From NCBI RefSeq assembly GCF_026342735.1, contig NZ_JAPEMM010000001.1:2294001-2358000 (forward strand): a DNA stretch of 64,000 nucleotides, in the 5' to 3' direction. The position numbers and the translations under genes were made by a program. This stretch comes from Streptomyces sp. NBC_00193. GTDB lineage: Bacteria; Actinomycetota; Actinomycetes; Streptomycetales; Streptomycetaceae. The number at the start of each line of letters is the position of its first letter. Position 1 is the first letter of the stretch. Below, piece by piece: positions 25,273 to 33,943 of this stretch. Below the pieces are notes generated by a model that searched no databases, was not told the origin of the DNA, and worked only from the letters and a program-made list of their open reading frames with translations.

Positions 25273-26029
25273 CGACTGCGTTCCGAGAGCCGCCTCGGCG
25301 AGGACGCCTCCGAGGGGCGCCGAGGGCTCCGGCAAGTGAGGTCATCGCTGATGCGCGGTCTAGCTCGATCCGGAAACAAATCGAGGCCCGCGAATGCTCC
25401 ACCATGGCCGGGGAGCGCCGGGGAGCGCCAGTGGTGTTCCGCAGGCAGGGATGGCGCGAGGCCGGATAGATCTTCTCCAGCAGCGTCCGGATCCACTCAG
25501 GCCCATTGATTCCCTGGGCCGTCTCGGCAGTAATGCACCGGCCGGCCATCCAGCTCCCCCTCCATGGTTCCGCGCCTGACACGAGCATGCGCACTCGCCA
25601 CCCATGCATTCACACATCGGTGGTTGCACTACTCAAAACGGCTGAACTTTCGGCCGAGCAGGATGCGGCCGTGCCGGTTAACGAGCGTGCCGGCCAGTGC
25701 GATGAAGTGACGTGTGGCAACAGCCCACCCCTCATTGGCGTGTTCCCACTCCGGTCGGGCTCGACCGTGGACATGGGCGCGTACGAGCCGTTCGTGCTTC
25801 TGCCAGTTGTGTTCGGGGATCCAGTAGCTGGTGCGGCCCCGAGCTGGAAGGGGAACGACGGGAGCTTCAGTATCCCCACAACGGTATCCAGGAGGGTCGG
25901 GGAACGGGTACCTCCCGAATCGTGGTTCGGAGACCTTCGTCCGCAACGAGTCTGAACACCCAGCAAAACCAAGCCGCTTCGCATGCAGCAGGCACAGCTT
26001 AGGTGCACACCGAGGCCGCGTCCCAAGAT
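25273..26029. other. Decayed island sequence, no supported gene
   Basis: Open stretches of 110-150 codons exist on the minus strand (25265-25609 and 25629-26039), the second including the segment TSYWIPEHNWQKHERLVRAH that looks protein-like. None has a convincing start, family or intact context. I treat the region as remnants of an older element. Confidence 0.4.
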
Positions 26030-26235
26030 CCGGAAGCAATCGGCGGACGCCACGATCTCCGCCACGGAGCGGCCACGCTCATGCTCGCTGCCGACCTCGA
26101 CGTACAGGTGATGTCGACACCCTCGGGCACTGCGACATCCGGATCACGCGCCGCATCCACCAGAGCGCTCCCCGAGACGTCGGCAGGAGTGTCGCCGAGG
26201 CCACACCCAAGTCGATGGCCATCGAGTACCAGGGG
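26030..26235 (+). pseudogene. Tyrosine recombinase (integrase) C-terminal remnant
   Basis: One frame reads GGRHDLRHGAATLMLAADLD, the H-x-x-R box of tyrosine recombinases. After a frame change of a few bases another frame reads DTLGHCDIRITRRIHQSAPR and DVGRSVAEA, the following LGH...T...Y-type region with the tyrosine position altered. The remnant points rightward and ends about 140 bp before the att copy at 26373, the same arrangement as the intact integrase and its att site. It therefore looks like the int gene of the older island. Confidence 0.75.
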
Positions 26236-26372
26236 CGAGGAGGGCAAGGCCCGCATCCCCAGCCAAGAGGGGTGTGGATGCCGGGAGGGCCGCGAGCAAG
26301 GGCTGACAGCCGCACCGCTCACGCACTGGGTCCGGACCCCGGCCGCAGCATGCACCGGCGTACCCCGGAAAT

Positions 26373-26461
26373 AGCAAAACCCCCAGGTCACGGCGAGTGA
26401 GTCCTGGGGGTTCTACAGAGCCGCCTTCGGGATTCGAACCCGAGACCTACGCATTACGAGT
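26373..26461 (-). other. attL of the 16.9-kb integrative element
   Basis: An 89-bp sequence identical to 43290-43378. It contains the tRNA-Thr 3' half from the anticodon loop to the discriminator base, plus the downstream terminator hairpin. Identity ends on both sides at the same relative positions (26372/43289 differ; 26462/43379 differ). It marks the left end of the youngest element. Confidence 0.92.
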
Positions 26462-26847
26462 TGTCCGATCTTGTTCCACAGCCGTCCGGAGGTGTTCGCA
26501 TCCCACTCTCAGCCGCTGCTCAGCGCGCTAGCCACACGCAGGCGGACGCGGGCACGCAGTCACGGATCGACCCGCTACTGAGCCCACAATTGAGACAGCC
26601 GTCTCCAACAAACCCATGCCTCAGAGCGTTGACACCCACGCTAGCCAGAACCTCCTGATGGAGCTCTGGCGCGGCCGCCTTGCCATCGCCTCACGGCCCC
26701 AGGGCGGCATCACGTGTAGGGATGACAGGCAGCCTGCAAGGTGGGGTAGAGGCATCGACCGCCGCCTCCTGAAATATCCGCACAGCCACAGGATCTCGCC
26801 CTACCCTGGTCCCCCAACGATGGCAACGCGCACCTTCAGGGGGAACC
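26462..26847. other. Leader region before the ApeA-like gene
   Basis: No gene is supported here. It includes the likely promoter of the ApeA-like gene, but I cannot identify -35/-10 boxes with confidence. G+C content falls toward the gene. Confidence 0.4.
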
Positions 26848-28254
26848 ATGGCACAGGACAAGTCGTCAGACGTCATATCCGACTGGTGGGTTCCAGAAGA
26901 TGGGCCTGAAGCAACCACTCCGGGCACATACAGCGTGCTTGAATCTGGAAATGCATTGGTTCGCCTACATCGACCCATCGGCGGCGAATCCGACTTCTTT
27001 TCCAACACACCGGCAAGACACCCGGTAATCCATGGCAACGTCTTTGGCAAATCGGTAACACTCGTCAACGCCAGGGTGAACAAATGGCGCCTCGGTGGGG
27101 GCAACCAAGCAGACATAGAGATGCATCCACAATTGGCACTGGAAGGCTTGCTACTTTCCCAGGACGAACTACGACTAACGGAAGCAAAGGTTCGCATCCA
27201 AGGCCAAGACGACTGGATCGCAGAACCCAGACTCACGCAGGAATTCCATCCAGATGGCTCGCTAAGTAGAATCAATATGCCATCATTTACCGAACGGGTC
27301 GCCTGGGCCCAAAATGGATGCATCACAATCAAGGACTTCTCCCTCTGGCGCTACAGCAACACAGAAGCATCGATCAAAGGGAAGACGGGATTTCACTTCC
27401 TATTCGAAGAGCCAATCTCCTTGAAGGATTTTTTCGACAACCAACTACGTGGGCTACAAATGCTCATGACCATGGTCACAGGAAACCGGTGCGGCATCGA
27501 GAGCCTGCGCTTCACGGACTCCACTTGGGAAATAGACGGAGAAACACCTCCGGAACCGCACTGGGTCACGGCGCGCCTTAGAGCGCCTGAAAGAAATACG
27601 ACCGGACACCGGCAGGAAATTCTGTTCCCGTTCGAGGAGTTCGATTGGGAAGCTCAGGCTCACAGGATTTTCGACCTATCCACCGCCTGGACGTACACCA
27701 CCGAGCAATGGGCACTCCTCCTCGACAGCCGATTCGTCTGGCCGGTGGCTCGGTTCGCAACAGCAGCTTCCGCCGTGGAGGCACTCGACAGAATCCTCCA
27801 CCCGGACGGGCCGTACGTTCCTGATCCCGAGCTGATCTCCAGAGTTAAGGAGGAACTAAGCAAAACGGAACTAAAGAGCAGGGATCGAGCGAAACTTATA
27901 TCCGGCCTACGCCCCCGGGAAACCTCTCTTGCGCAGCGAATTGCCCGGCTCGCAAGCTTCACACCCGAAGCGATGGGAGAGTTGATCGATCAGCCCGTAT
28001 GGGCTGATCGAGTTGCCAAACTGCGGCATGTGGTGAGTCACGGGCTGGAATCATCCGAGGATTTCTCGCATGACACACGCTCAGTGCAATGCGCATCCGA
28101 AATACTACTGCACCTCCTGGAGTGTACGTTCCTTTATCACTTGGGGTTCACTCCTGACCAAATCAAACAACTCAAGACGCAACATCCGGCAACATGGCAA
28201 CGCAGGCAGATAATCTCGGAGTGCTTTGACTTGCTGCCTCCATCAACAGGTTAG
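26848..28254 (+). CDS. apeA: ApeA-like HEPN-domain abortive infection protein
   Basis: A 468-residue protein. The N-terminus (ISDWWVPEDGPEATTPGTYS) matches the WWLPE...PGTL opening of the ApeA N-terminal domain. The C-terminal third is helical and holds the HEPN ribonuclease motif R-x4-H at Arg393-His398 (LRHVVSHG). ApeA proteins protect bacteria from phages as single-gene abortive infection systems, probably by RNA cleavage through the HEPN site. G+C content is well below that of neighbours, pointing to recent acquisition. ATG 26848 follows AGGGGGAACC. It is the first cargo gene inside attL; the XRE gene starts 28 bp after its stop. Confidence 0.8.
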   Translation: MAQDKSSDVISDWWVPEDGPEATTPGTYSVLESGNALVRLHRPIGGESDFFSNTPARHPVIHGNVFGKSVTLVNARVNKWRLGGGNQADIEMHPQLALEGLLLSQDELRLTEAKVRIQGQDDWIAEPRLTQEFHPDGSLSRINMPSFTERVAWAQNGCITIKDFSLWRYSNTEASIKGKTGFHFLFEEPISLKDFFDNQLRGLQMLMTMVTGNRCGIESLRFTDSTWEIDGETPPEPHWVTARLRAPERNTTGHRQEILFPFEEFDWEAQAHRIFDLSTAWTYTTEQWALLLDSRFVWPVARFATAASAVEALDRILHPDGPYVPDPELISRVKEELSKTELKSRDRAKLISGLRPRETSLAQRIARLASFTPEAMGELIDQPVWADRVAKLRHVVSHGLESSEDFSHDTRSVQCASEILLHLLECTFLYHLGFTPDQIKQLKTQHPATWQRRQIISECFDLLPPSTG

Positions 28255-28282
28255 GCCCGCTATACGGGGCGAGAACCAGAGA

Positions 28283-29938
28283 ATGAAACAGACGAGGAAA
28301 CGGACCGTGGATCTCATGAACGCCGCTCCGACTTCACCTTCTCTATGCGCTCGCTGTAGCACCAAGCTGAGCCGCGGTAACACCGACACACATTGCAGCC
28401 CATGCCGTCGCACCGTCGGCCCGGGAGCCTCAGTCGGCCCCGAACGCGTCGTGTCGTCAGCCGAGTCACCGCACTGGCTCTCCAGCGAGACAGAACGGGC
28501 TGCCCCTCCGGACGGCTCAAACCTGGCCGATGTGCTTAAGGCGTATCGAGCGCTCCACAGGCTCAAACAACAGGATCTCGCGGACTTGCTCGGCTACGAC
28601 CAGTCGTACGTGTCCTTACTCGAACGCGGCAAGCGGACCATTCGGGATATGGACGAACTCCGCCGACTAGCTGGCGCGTTGTCGCTGCCTGAGGATGAGC
28701 TCGGTTTGCTCCCGGCGGCCGAGGCTGCGGTCATAGTCGCAGTCCCCGCAGGTGATCCGGCCGGCGGGAGTCCACTCGCCGCTGTGGACGATCAGCGCCG
28801 CTGGCGTATGACGCGTCGCGAGCTCAATCGTCACCGGGCAGACCTTACGAAGGCTGCCGCCCGGCTGTACCCGGAGGTCTCCCGCGCAGGGAACAGCCCG
28901 GTACTCACCCGCGAGTCGTGGATGTGGCCCGAGCCGGTCGACTTCGCAGACATCGAGCTGGCCTGGCTGACGCAGACCAGTCCGCCGGAAATCAGCGGGA
29001 GGGAGAAGGAGTCTGAGGGCGTCCGGCCTCTCGCACCCCACGGCGCCAAGTTCGATCGCTACACCCAGGCAATCAGGATGATCGACCGCCCGTCCCTGTT
29101 CGTGAACCGACCGAGTTTCCGCCTGCTCGATGTCGCCCGATCGGAAGGCCGCCCCAAGCTGTCGTTCGGCTACACGACCTACTTCGACATGGCCGACGTC
29201 TGCGAAGGGGTGGCACATGAGCTGGCGAGCGCATGGCTGAAGACGGGAAGCGACCCAGCGTGGATCAGTGATCCGAGTTGGGCGGAACTTCCTTTCCGGG
29301 GCCTGGTCGGAGACCCGTTCGACCTGGCCCACCGGCCACTGCTGCCGTCCATCGACACCTTGACCATTCGGCTCGGTCCCGACGGAGCGTCGTTCCCCCT
29401 CCATCACCGGTCTGCGAGCAACGTGGCGCTGGCCGGTGGGAACTACCACGTCATGCCGGCCGGGGTGTTCCAGCCCTCATCGGTAATGCCCTGGGACCAG
29501 TCGAATGACTTCAACCTCTGGCGCAACGTGCTTCGGGAGTACGCCGAGGAGTTCCTCGGAGACCCGGAAGCCGACGGCAGCAGCGGCGAGCCGATCGACT
29601 ACGACGCCACCGAGCCGTTCCGCACTCTCAACCAGGCTCGCCGCGAAGGCAGGGTGCGCCCGTACTGCTTCGGGATCGGTCTGGACCCGCTCACGCTGGC
29701 TGGCGAGATCCTCAGCGTGGTGGTCATCGACGCCGACGTCTACGACTCCGTCTTCTCCGGCATGGTGTCCCGGAACTCCGAAGGCACCGTCGTGGCAGGC
29801 CGGGGCGGCGACAGCGGCGCCGGGATTGAGTTCACCGAGACCAACATCCGTCGCCTACTGGACAATGAACCCCTGGCATCCGCCGCCGCCGCGTGCCTCG
29901 ACCTGGCGTGGCAGCATCGCGGGCTCATTCTGGGCTGA
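28283..29938 (+). CDS. XRE-family regulator with zinc-ribbon N-terminus and large C-terminal domain
   Basis: A 551-residue protein. It begins with a CxxC...CxxC zinc ribbon (LCARCSTKL ... HCSPCRR), then a helix-turn-helix about residues 85-140 (KQQDLADLLGYDQSYVSLLE). About 400 residues without a recognised domain follow. Such long XRE proteins are frequent in Streptomyces integrative elements and are thought to be regulators. ATG 28283 was chosen; ATG 28316 is an alternative because no strong ribosome binding site is visible. The epimerase gene starts 11 bp downstream, so the two are probably co-transcribed. Confidence 0.75.
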   Translation: MKQTRKRTVDLMNAAPTSPSLCARCSTKLSRGNTDTHCSPCRRTVGPGASVGPERVVSSAESPHWLSSETERAAPPDGSNLADVLKAYRALHRLKQQDLADLLGYDQSYVSLLERGKRTIRDMDELRRLAGALSLPEDELGLLPAAEAAVIVAVPAGDPAGGSPLAAVDDQRRWRMTRRELNRHRADLTKAAARLYPEVSRAGNSPVLTRESWMWPEPVDFADIELAWLTQTSPPEISGREKESEGVRPLAPHGAKFDRYTQAIRMIDRPSLFVNRPSFRLLDVARSEGRPKLSFGYTTYFDMADVCEGVAHELASAWLKTGSDPAWISDPSWAELPFRGLVGDPFDLAHRPLLPSIDTLTIRLGPDGASFPLHHRSASNVALAGGNYHVMPAGVFQPSSVMPWDQSNDFNLWRNVLREYAEEFLGDPEADGSSGEPIDYDATEPFRTLNQARREGRVRPYCFGIGLDPLTLAGEILSVVVIDADVYDSVFSGMVSRNSEGTVVAGRGGDSGAGIEFTETNIRRLLDNEPLASAAAACLDLAWQHRGLILG

Positions 29939-29949
29939 GAGGCAGATCA

Positions 29950-30894
29950 GTGCGCGTACTTGTGACCGGCGCCTACGGATTCGTGGGCAACGCGGTTGTA
30001 CGACGGCTCGCCGAGGCAGGCCACGACGTCGTGGCGCTTACGCATAGGCCGGCTGATGCCCCCGTGCCGGAGCTGCCGGTGTCCCAGGTCTTCCACGGCG
30101 ATATCCGCGATGTGAAAGCCCTCAGGGCAGCGCTTGATGGTGTCCAGGGTGTGTGCCACCTCGCGGCTCTGACTCGAGTCCGCGAATCCTTCGAGCGGCC
30201 GGAGGAGTACCAGGCCGTCAACGCCGGCGGCACAGTGACACTGCTCGATGCGCTGGCTACCGCCTCTGCGGGCTCGGAGGCCCCCACGGTCATCCTTGGC
30301 TCTACGGCGGCGGTCTACGGGGCGCCGGAGCAGCAGCCCATCGGCGAAGACACCGTGCCCGCTCCGAGCAATCCCTACGGGACGTCGAAGCTGGCCGCAG
30401 ATGACGCGCTTCGGGCCCGAGCGGAGGCCGGCGGCATCAAGGCCGTGAGCCTGCGGTGCTTCAACATCTCGGGCGCCGTCAGCGGGGTAGGGGACACGGA
30501 TGAGAGCCGCATCATTCCGAAGGCGGTGGCCGTGGCGGCCGGCCGCTACCCGCACCTTGAGATGAACGGCGAAGGCGACGCAGTCCGGGACTTCGTGCAC
30601 GTGGACGACTTGGCGCGCGCCTACGTGTTGGCTCTTGAGGCCGACGCTTCTGTCCCGTACCGGGTCTACAACGTAGGTGCCACCGCGGCGAGCATGCGGG
30701 AGATCGTGGCCACGGTTGAACGGGTATCCGGACGGGAGGTGCCCGTAGTGCACCGCCCCCCGCAGCCCGAGCCGCCGCGTCTAGTGGCCGACATCTCCAG
30801 GATCACCACTGATCTCGGATGGAAGCCGGAGCGGTCCAGCCTTGACCAGCTGGTCGGCGACGCGTGGTCGGTCGTGTCCGCCGGCAGTCACTAA
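29950..30894 (+). CDS. NAD-dependent epimerase/dehydratase (extended SDR)
   Basis: A 314-residue extended short-chain dehydrogenase starting at GTG 29950 behind GAGAGGCA. The dinucleotide motif is VTGAYGFVGNAVV, the active site YGTSK, and DFVHVDDLARAYVLALEA is typical of nucleotide-sugar 4-epimerases (GalE-like). Its substrate is unknown. It travels as cargo of the integrative element with the XRE gene. Its stop overlaps the convergent GntR gene by 4 bp. Whether it modifies the host surface or serves another role cannot be decided. Confidence 0.85.
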   Translation: MRVLVTGAYGFVGNAVVRRLAEAGHDVVALTHRPADAPVPELPVSQVFHGDIRDVKALRAALDGVQGVCHLAALTRVRESFERPEEYQAVNAGGTVTLLDALATASAGSEAPTVILGSTAAVYGAPEQQPIGEDTVPAPSNPYGTSKLAADDALRARAEAGGIKAVSLRCFNISGAVSGVGDTDESRIIPKAVAVAAGRYPHLEMNGEGDAVRDFVHVDDLARAYVLALEADASVPYRVYNVGATAASMREIVATVERVSGREVPVVHRPPQPEPPRLVADISRITTDLGWKPERSSLDQLVGDAWSVVSAGSH

Positions 30895-31319
30895 GACTTC
30901 GCCAAGCGGTCCTTGACGCTCTCCGGCAGGCTGGCGAACGCCGCACGCCAGCGCTCAAGGGCCGCTTCGCTGTTCGCCGGGACGGTTCCATCCTTGCTCA
31001 GCGCCTCGCGCAGGGCTGCTTCAACCTCTGTGCCTGCCTGCAGAAGCGGCAGGGCCCAGTCTGCGGCGCCGCGCGAGTGGTCAGAGAGCCGGGGCGGGAA
31101 CTGGGCGAAGACCCCCTTGCCCTGGTGACCGACGACGTACCCCTCCGCTCGCAGCAGAGACACGGCGTTCTTCACCACGGTGCTTGATGCGCCCGAGCTG
31201 TTGATCAGATCCTGCGCTGAGGGCAGCGCGGCGCCGTCGGGCAGCTTGCCACTCCGGATGCGTTCCCGCAGGTCATCAGCCAGCTGAAGGTATGCCGGCT
31301 GCCCTCGAAACTCGGTCAT
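30891..31319 (-). CDS. GntR-family repressor, KorSA-like
   Basis: A 142-residue protein with an N-terminal winged helix: AYLQLADDLRERIRSGKLPD, ALPSAQDLINSSGASSTVVK and NAVSLLRAEGYVVGHQGKGV. The short C-terminal part resembles KorSA of pSAM2, the GntR repressor that silences transfer and replication genes while the element is integrated. ATG 31319 follows GGAGGAG; longer frames lack a ribosome site. Two palindromes built on CTAGGT/ACCTAG cores lie directly upstream (31341-31430). It is the only minus-strand gene of the element, as expected for a master repressor facing a rightward operon. Confidence 0.82.
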   Translation of the reverse strand: MTEFRGQPAYLQLADDLRERIRSGKLPDGAALPSAQDLINSSGASSTVVKNAVSLLRAEGYVVGHQGKGVFAQFPPRLSDHSRGAADWALPLLQAGTEVEAALREALSKDGTVPANSEAALERWRAAFASLPESVKDRLAKS

Positions 31320-31340
31320 CGGGGTACTCCTCCACTCGCA

Positions 31341-31360
31341 GGTGTTGTACCTAGTACACC
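31341..31360. promoter_or_regulatory. Imperfect palindromic operator before the GntR gene
   Basis: GGTGTTGTACCTAGTACACC has the core TGTAC-CTA-GTACA with outer mismatch. It lies 22 bp upstream of the GntR start and shares the centre and flanks with the perfect site at 31408. Probable autoregulatory operator. Confidence 0.65.
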
Positions 31361-31407
31361 AGTCTTCCCGTATCCATTCCGCCGATCTAGGCCGAGCCGC
31401 TTGCCAA

Positions 31408-31430
31408 CATGGTGCACTAGGTGCACCATG
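31408..31430. promoter_or_regulatory. Perfect palindromic operator, KorSA-type
   Basis: Ten-base arms CATGGTGCAC and GTGCACCATG flank a central TAG. It is 89 bp upstream of the GntR start and faces the rightward genes. Together with 31341-31360 it fits two sites for one GntR protein. Confidence 0.7.
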
Positions 31431-31860
31431 TCGTTCAGAGGCCAGCGAGTACGCGGCAAGCCTCATATGACAAGCCGTCATTCGATTCCGGAGCTCTGCG
31501 CGGAGAGGCTTGTCGCAAGCAAGAAGGCCGCGGAAACAGCGGCTCAGCAGCGAACAAGCGACTCATGAGGGGCCTTCTTTGGGCTGCTCTGAGCTGCACC
31601 AATGCACAGCCGACAACTCAACAGCGTGATCCACCGCATCAAGACGGCCGCGACCGCACCGGCCGAGGCGAGTGGAGACCAGCCGACCGAGAACGGGCCC
31701 GCGTCACAACCGGGCCCCACACCCCGTAGGGGGACACGCCATCGGCTCTAAAGATCCGCACGGCCAGACCTTTGGCTGCCACAACCTCCGGGAACTCGGA
31801 CCGCCCGGATCGAGCGGCGCCGTGCGAAGCCCAGTCCGACCCTCACCAACGACCACCGTC
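31431..31860. other. Regulatory gap, no gene supported
   Basis: Between the operator and the first hairpin I see no credible gene. It presumably contains the rightward promoter for the element's DUF6284-to-transfer genes, regulated by the GntR protein. Confidence 0.4.
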
Positions 31861-31966
31861 ACCGACGCCCGACCTCACATGCCGGGCGTCGGTGGCCGTG
31901 GCTGTTCGTGGATTCGAGCAGCTACCTCAACGACGTGCGGCCCCGGTGCTGGAACACCGGGGCCGC
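31861..31966 (+). terminator. Two strong hairpins before the first module gene
   Basis: Hairpin 1 (31861-31893) has 11-bp arms ACCGACGCCCG and its complement with an 11-nt loop. Hairpin 2 (31937-31966) has 12-bp arms GCGGCCCCGGTG with a 6-nt loop. The second ends 37 nt before ATG 32004, with GAAGGAGC between. They may act as attenuators, terminators or RNA stabilisers. Confidence 0.6.
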
Positions 31967-32003
31967 TGTTCGGGCCCGTTCCTCCACAGAAGGAGCAAGA
32001 CCC

Positions 32004-32273
32004 ATGAAGTCCATCGCTGCACTTCAGAACCTCGTTACCCCGTGGTCCGACGGTCTGGAGCCGTCGGAGGCGGAGCTGGACGCGATCGAGTGGGAGATGC
32101 CGCTGATCCTGGCGGAGGTCGACCTGCTGGACGCGGAGATCGCCGTACTGGACCGCACGCCGTCCGAACTGGACGAGCGGCGCATCCGCCGGGCCCGCCG
32201 CAAGGCGCTGGCCGTACGGCGGACGCTGACCAACCAGGCCGCCGCGGCGAGCATGCCGGGCGGTGCCGCATGA
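32004..32273 (+). CDS. DUF6284-family small protein
   Basis: An 89-residue acidic helical protein, MKSIAALQNLVTPWSDGLEP followed by SEAELDAIEWEMPLILAEVD. The pattern matches DUF6284, a family found almost only in Streptomyces integrative elements and plasmids, function unknown. ATG 32004 follows AGGAGC and a strong hairpin. Its stop overlaps the next start (ATGA), so it begins a translationally coupled set of four genes. Confidence 0.75.
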   Translation: MKSIAALQNLVTPWSDGLEPSEAELDAIEWEMPLILAEVDLLDAEIAVLDRTPSELDERRIRRARRKALAVRRTLTNQAAAASMPGGAA

Positions 32274-32605
32274 CCGCCACGCTCGCCTCGCTGAACGCGC
32301 CGATGCAGGCCCTTCGTCTGTTCGCCTCCGAGTTCCCGCACCTGCCGGCCCCGGCCGTCTCCCTGTCCGCGGTCTTCCCCGAGCTGCTGGAGCTGTCCTT
32401 CCACGACGACTTCGCGGGGTTCGAGGCCTGGCGTGAGGCGCTCGGGATCGCCCCCGAGACCGTGAGTTCGCACGTTCACGCTCATGGTCGTACTCGCGTC
32501 CTGAAGGTCGAGACTGCTTACGCCGGGGCCTGGTTGAGGCTGGTCGGCTTCGCCAAGGTTCTGGACTCCGAGGTGGAGCGTTCACGGGCGGAGGTCGCTT
32601 CGTGA
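32270..32605 (+). CDS. Small hypothetical protein of the element
   Basis: A 111-residue protein, MTATLASLNAPMQALRLFAS, with no recognised domain. Overlaps with both neighbours (4 bp at each end) show it is translated as part of the operon. The order DUF6284 - this gene - DUF2637 recurs in Streptomyces elements as far as I know, which supports it as real. Confidence 0.65.
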   Translation: MTATLASLNAPMQALRLFASEFPHLPAPAVSLSAVFPELLELSFHDDFAGFEAWREALGIAPETVSSHVHAHGRTRVLKVETAYAGAWLRLVGFAKVLDSEVERSRAEVAS

Positions 32606-33594
32606 ACCGTGTTCAGATCCGTTCATCCGAGCGCGCCCTGTCGGCCGGGACATGGCTGATCGTCGGCGGGGCAATGCTCTACTCCGTCCTCACCGTCACC
32701 CCGCTCATGGCCGCCCACACCCCCGCCGAATGGCGATGGACGGCCCCGATCCTGCCGCTCGTCGTCGACGCCGCCGTGGTGATCGTGGTCCGCCTCGACT
32801 CCGTCCTGGCCCGGCTCGGCGGGCATGGCGGGGCCTGGCCGGTGGCACTGCGGTGGATGACCGGCACCATGACGCTCGCCTTGAACATCGGGGTATCGGC
32901 CCTGGCCGGGGACCTCGTCGGGGTCGCCGTGCACTCCGTGGCACCGCTCCTCCTGATCGTCACCGCCGAAGCCGGACTCGCCTACCGGCGGGCCCTGACC
33001 GCGGCCGTCCTGGCCATGGAAGCCCGCAAGCAAGCCGAGGAGGACGCCCGGGACCGAAAGGTCACGGAGCGGGAGGAGAACCGGCTCCGGGCAGCGCGTG
33101 AACAGCGCGACCACGAAGCGGCCATCGCCCGTGAACAGCGTGAACACGAGGCGCTTTTGGCCCGTGCGGAAGCCGACCGGCAAGACCGTATCCGGCGCGA
33201 GGAACGGGACCGGGCGGAGGCGGCGGAGCGGGCGGAGAGGGAGGCCCGTGAACGCCGTGAACACGAGCGTGAACAGGCCGCCGTCGAGCTTGAACGCCTG
33301 AACCGCCAGGCCGCGCAGAAGCGCGAGCTGGAGGCCCAGCAGCAGGCCGAGCGTGAACGCCGTGAACAGCTCCGTGAACAGGAGCGGATCGAGCGTGAAC
33401 GCGCCGCCCTCCTCGCGGCCGGGCCGCCATCGGAGAAGCTTCCGGAGGAGCAGGCGCGCGCCACCGTGGCCGCCGCGTTCGCGGCCGGGGTGCCGGTGAG
33501 GGTGGCCGCCGAGCTGTCCGGCTGGTCGGTCGGCTGGGCCTCCACCCGCTACCAGGAACTCCGCGACGCCAACACCGCCGCGGCCCTCGGCTGA
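32602..33594 (+). CDS. DUF2637 membrane protein with long coiled coil (Spd-like)
   Basis: A 330-residue protein starting GTG 32602. The first 135 residues hold four hydrophobic segments of the DUF2637 domain (WLIVGGAMLYSVLTVTPLMA, ILPLVVDAAVVIVVRLDSVL and others). Residues about 140-275 form a highly charged Glu/Arg coiled coil, and the C-terminus (EEQARATVAAAFAAGVPVRV) resembles a helix-turn-helix. DUF2637 proteins of actinobacterial plasmids are linked to intramycelial spread. The coiled coil uses the codon pair CGT-GAA repeatedly, giving ten CGTGAAC heptamers in 300 bp. Confidence 0.8.
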   Translation: MNRVQIRSSERALSAGTWLIVGGAMLYSVLTVTPLMAAHTPAEWRWTAPILPLVVDAAVVIVVRLDSVLARLGGHGGAWPVALRWMTGTMTLALNIGVSALAGDLVGVAVHSVAPLLLIVTAEAGLAYRRALTAAVLAMEARKQAEEDARDRKVTEREENRLRAAREQRDHEAAIAREQREHEALLARAEADRQDRIRREERDRAEAAERAEREARERREHEREQAAVELERLNRQAAQKRELEAQQQAERERREQLREQERIERERAALLAAGPPSEKLPEEQARATVAAAFAAGVPVRVAAELSGWSVGWASTRYQELRDANTAAALG

Positions 33595-33929
33595 TGGGCG
33601 CCCTTCCCATCTATCGATGGCGGCTTGCCCCCGAGGGGCTGGCAACGCGCCGCCAACTGCGTGCGGTGGGGCTTCGGCCCGGTGGCCAGGACGTCGTCGC
33701 GCAGGTGGAGCGTCCTCGCCGCCGGCGCGGGCCGTTGGTCGCCTACCTGTACCGCGTGGACCTGGCTAAGCCGGTCCGGCCCATGACCGAGAACCGATGG
33801 GCCGCGCTGGAGAAGGCGAACGATGCCCGCCGCCAGTGTCCGGTCTGCCGGGAGCGCCTCCCGTACGTGATCCCCACCTCGCGCGGTATGTGCAATGCCT
33901 GCGCGGATTCCCCCCAACTCGCTGCCTGA
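33594..33929 (+). CDS. RRQRL-motif zinc-binding small protein
   Basis: A 111-residue protein starting one base into the previous stop. The segment ATRRQLRAVGLRPGGQDVVA and the later CPVCRERL ... CNACADS double CxxC match the family annotated as RRQRL motif-containing zinc-binding proteins in Streptomyces elements. Function unknown; the zinc knuckle suggests nucleic-acid or protein binding. Last of the four overlapping genes. Confidence 0.75.
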   Translation: MGALPIYRWRLAPEGLATRRQLRAVGLRPGGQDVVAQVERPRRRRGPLVAYLYRVDLAKPVRPMTENRWAALEKANDARRQCPVCRERLPYVIPTSRGMCNACADSPQLAA

Positions 33930-33943
33930 CCGGGAGGTTCACC

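Noticed and set aside
25265..26039. Minus-strand open frames of 114-151 codons
   Set aside because: No family, no convincing ribosome site and located in decayed sequence; described only as a region.
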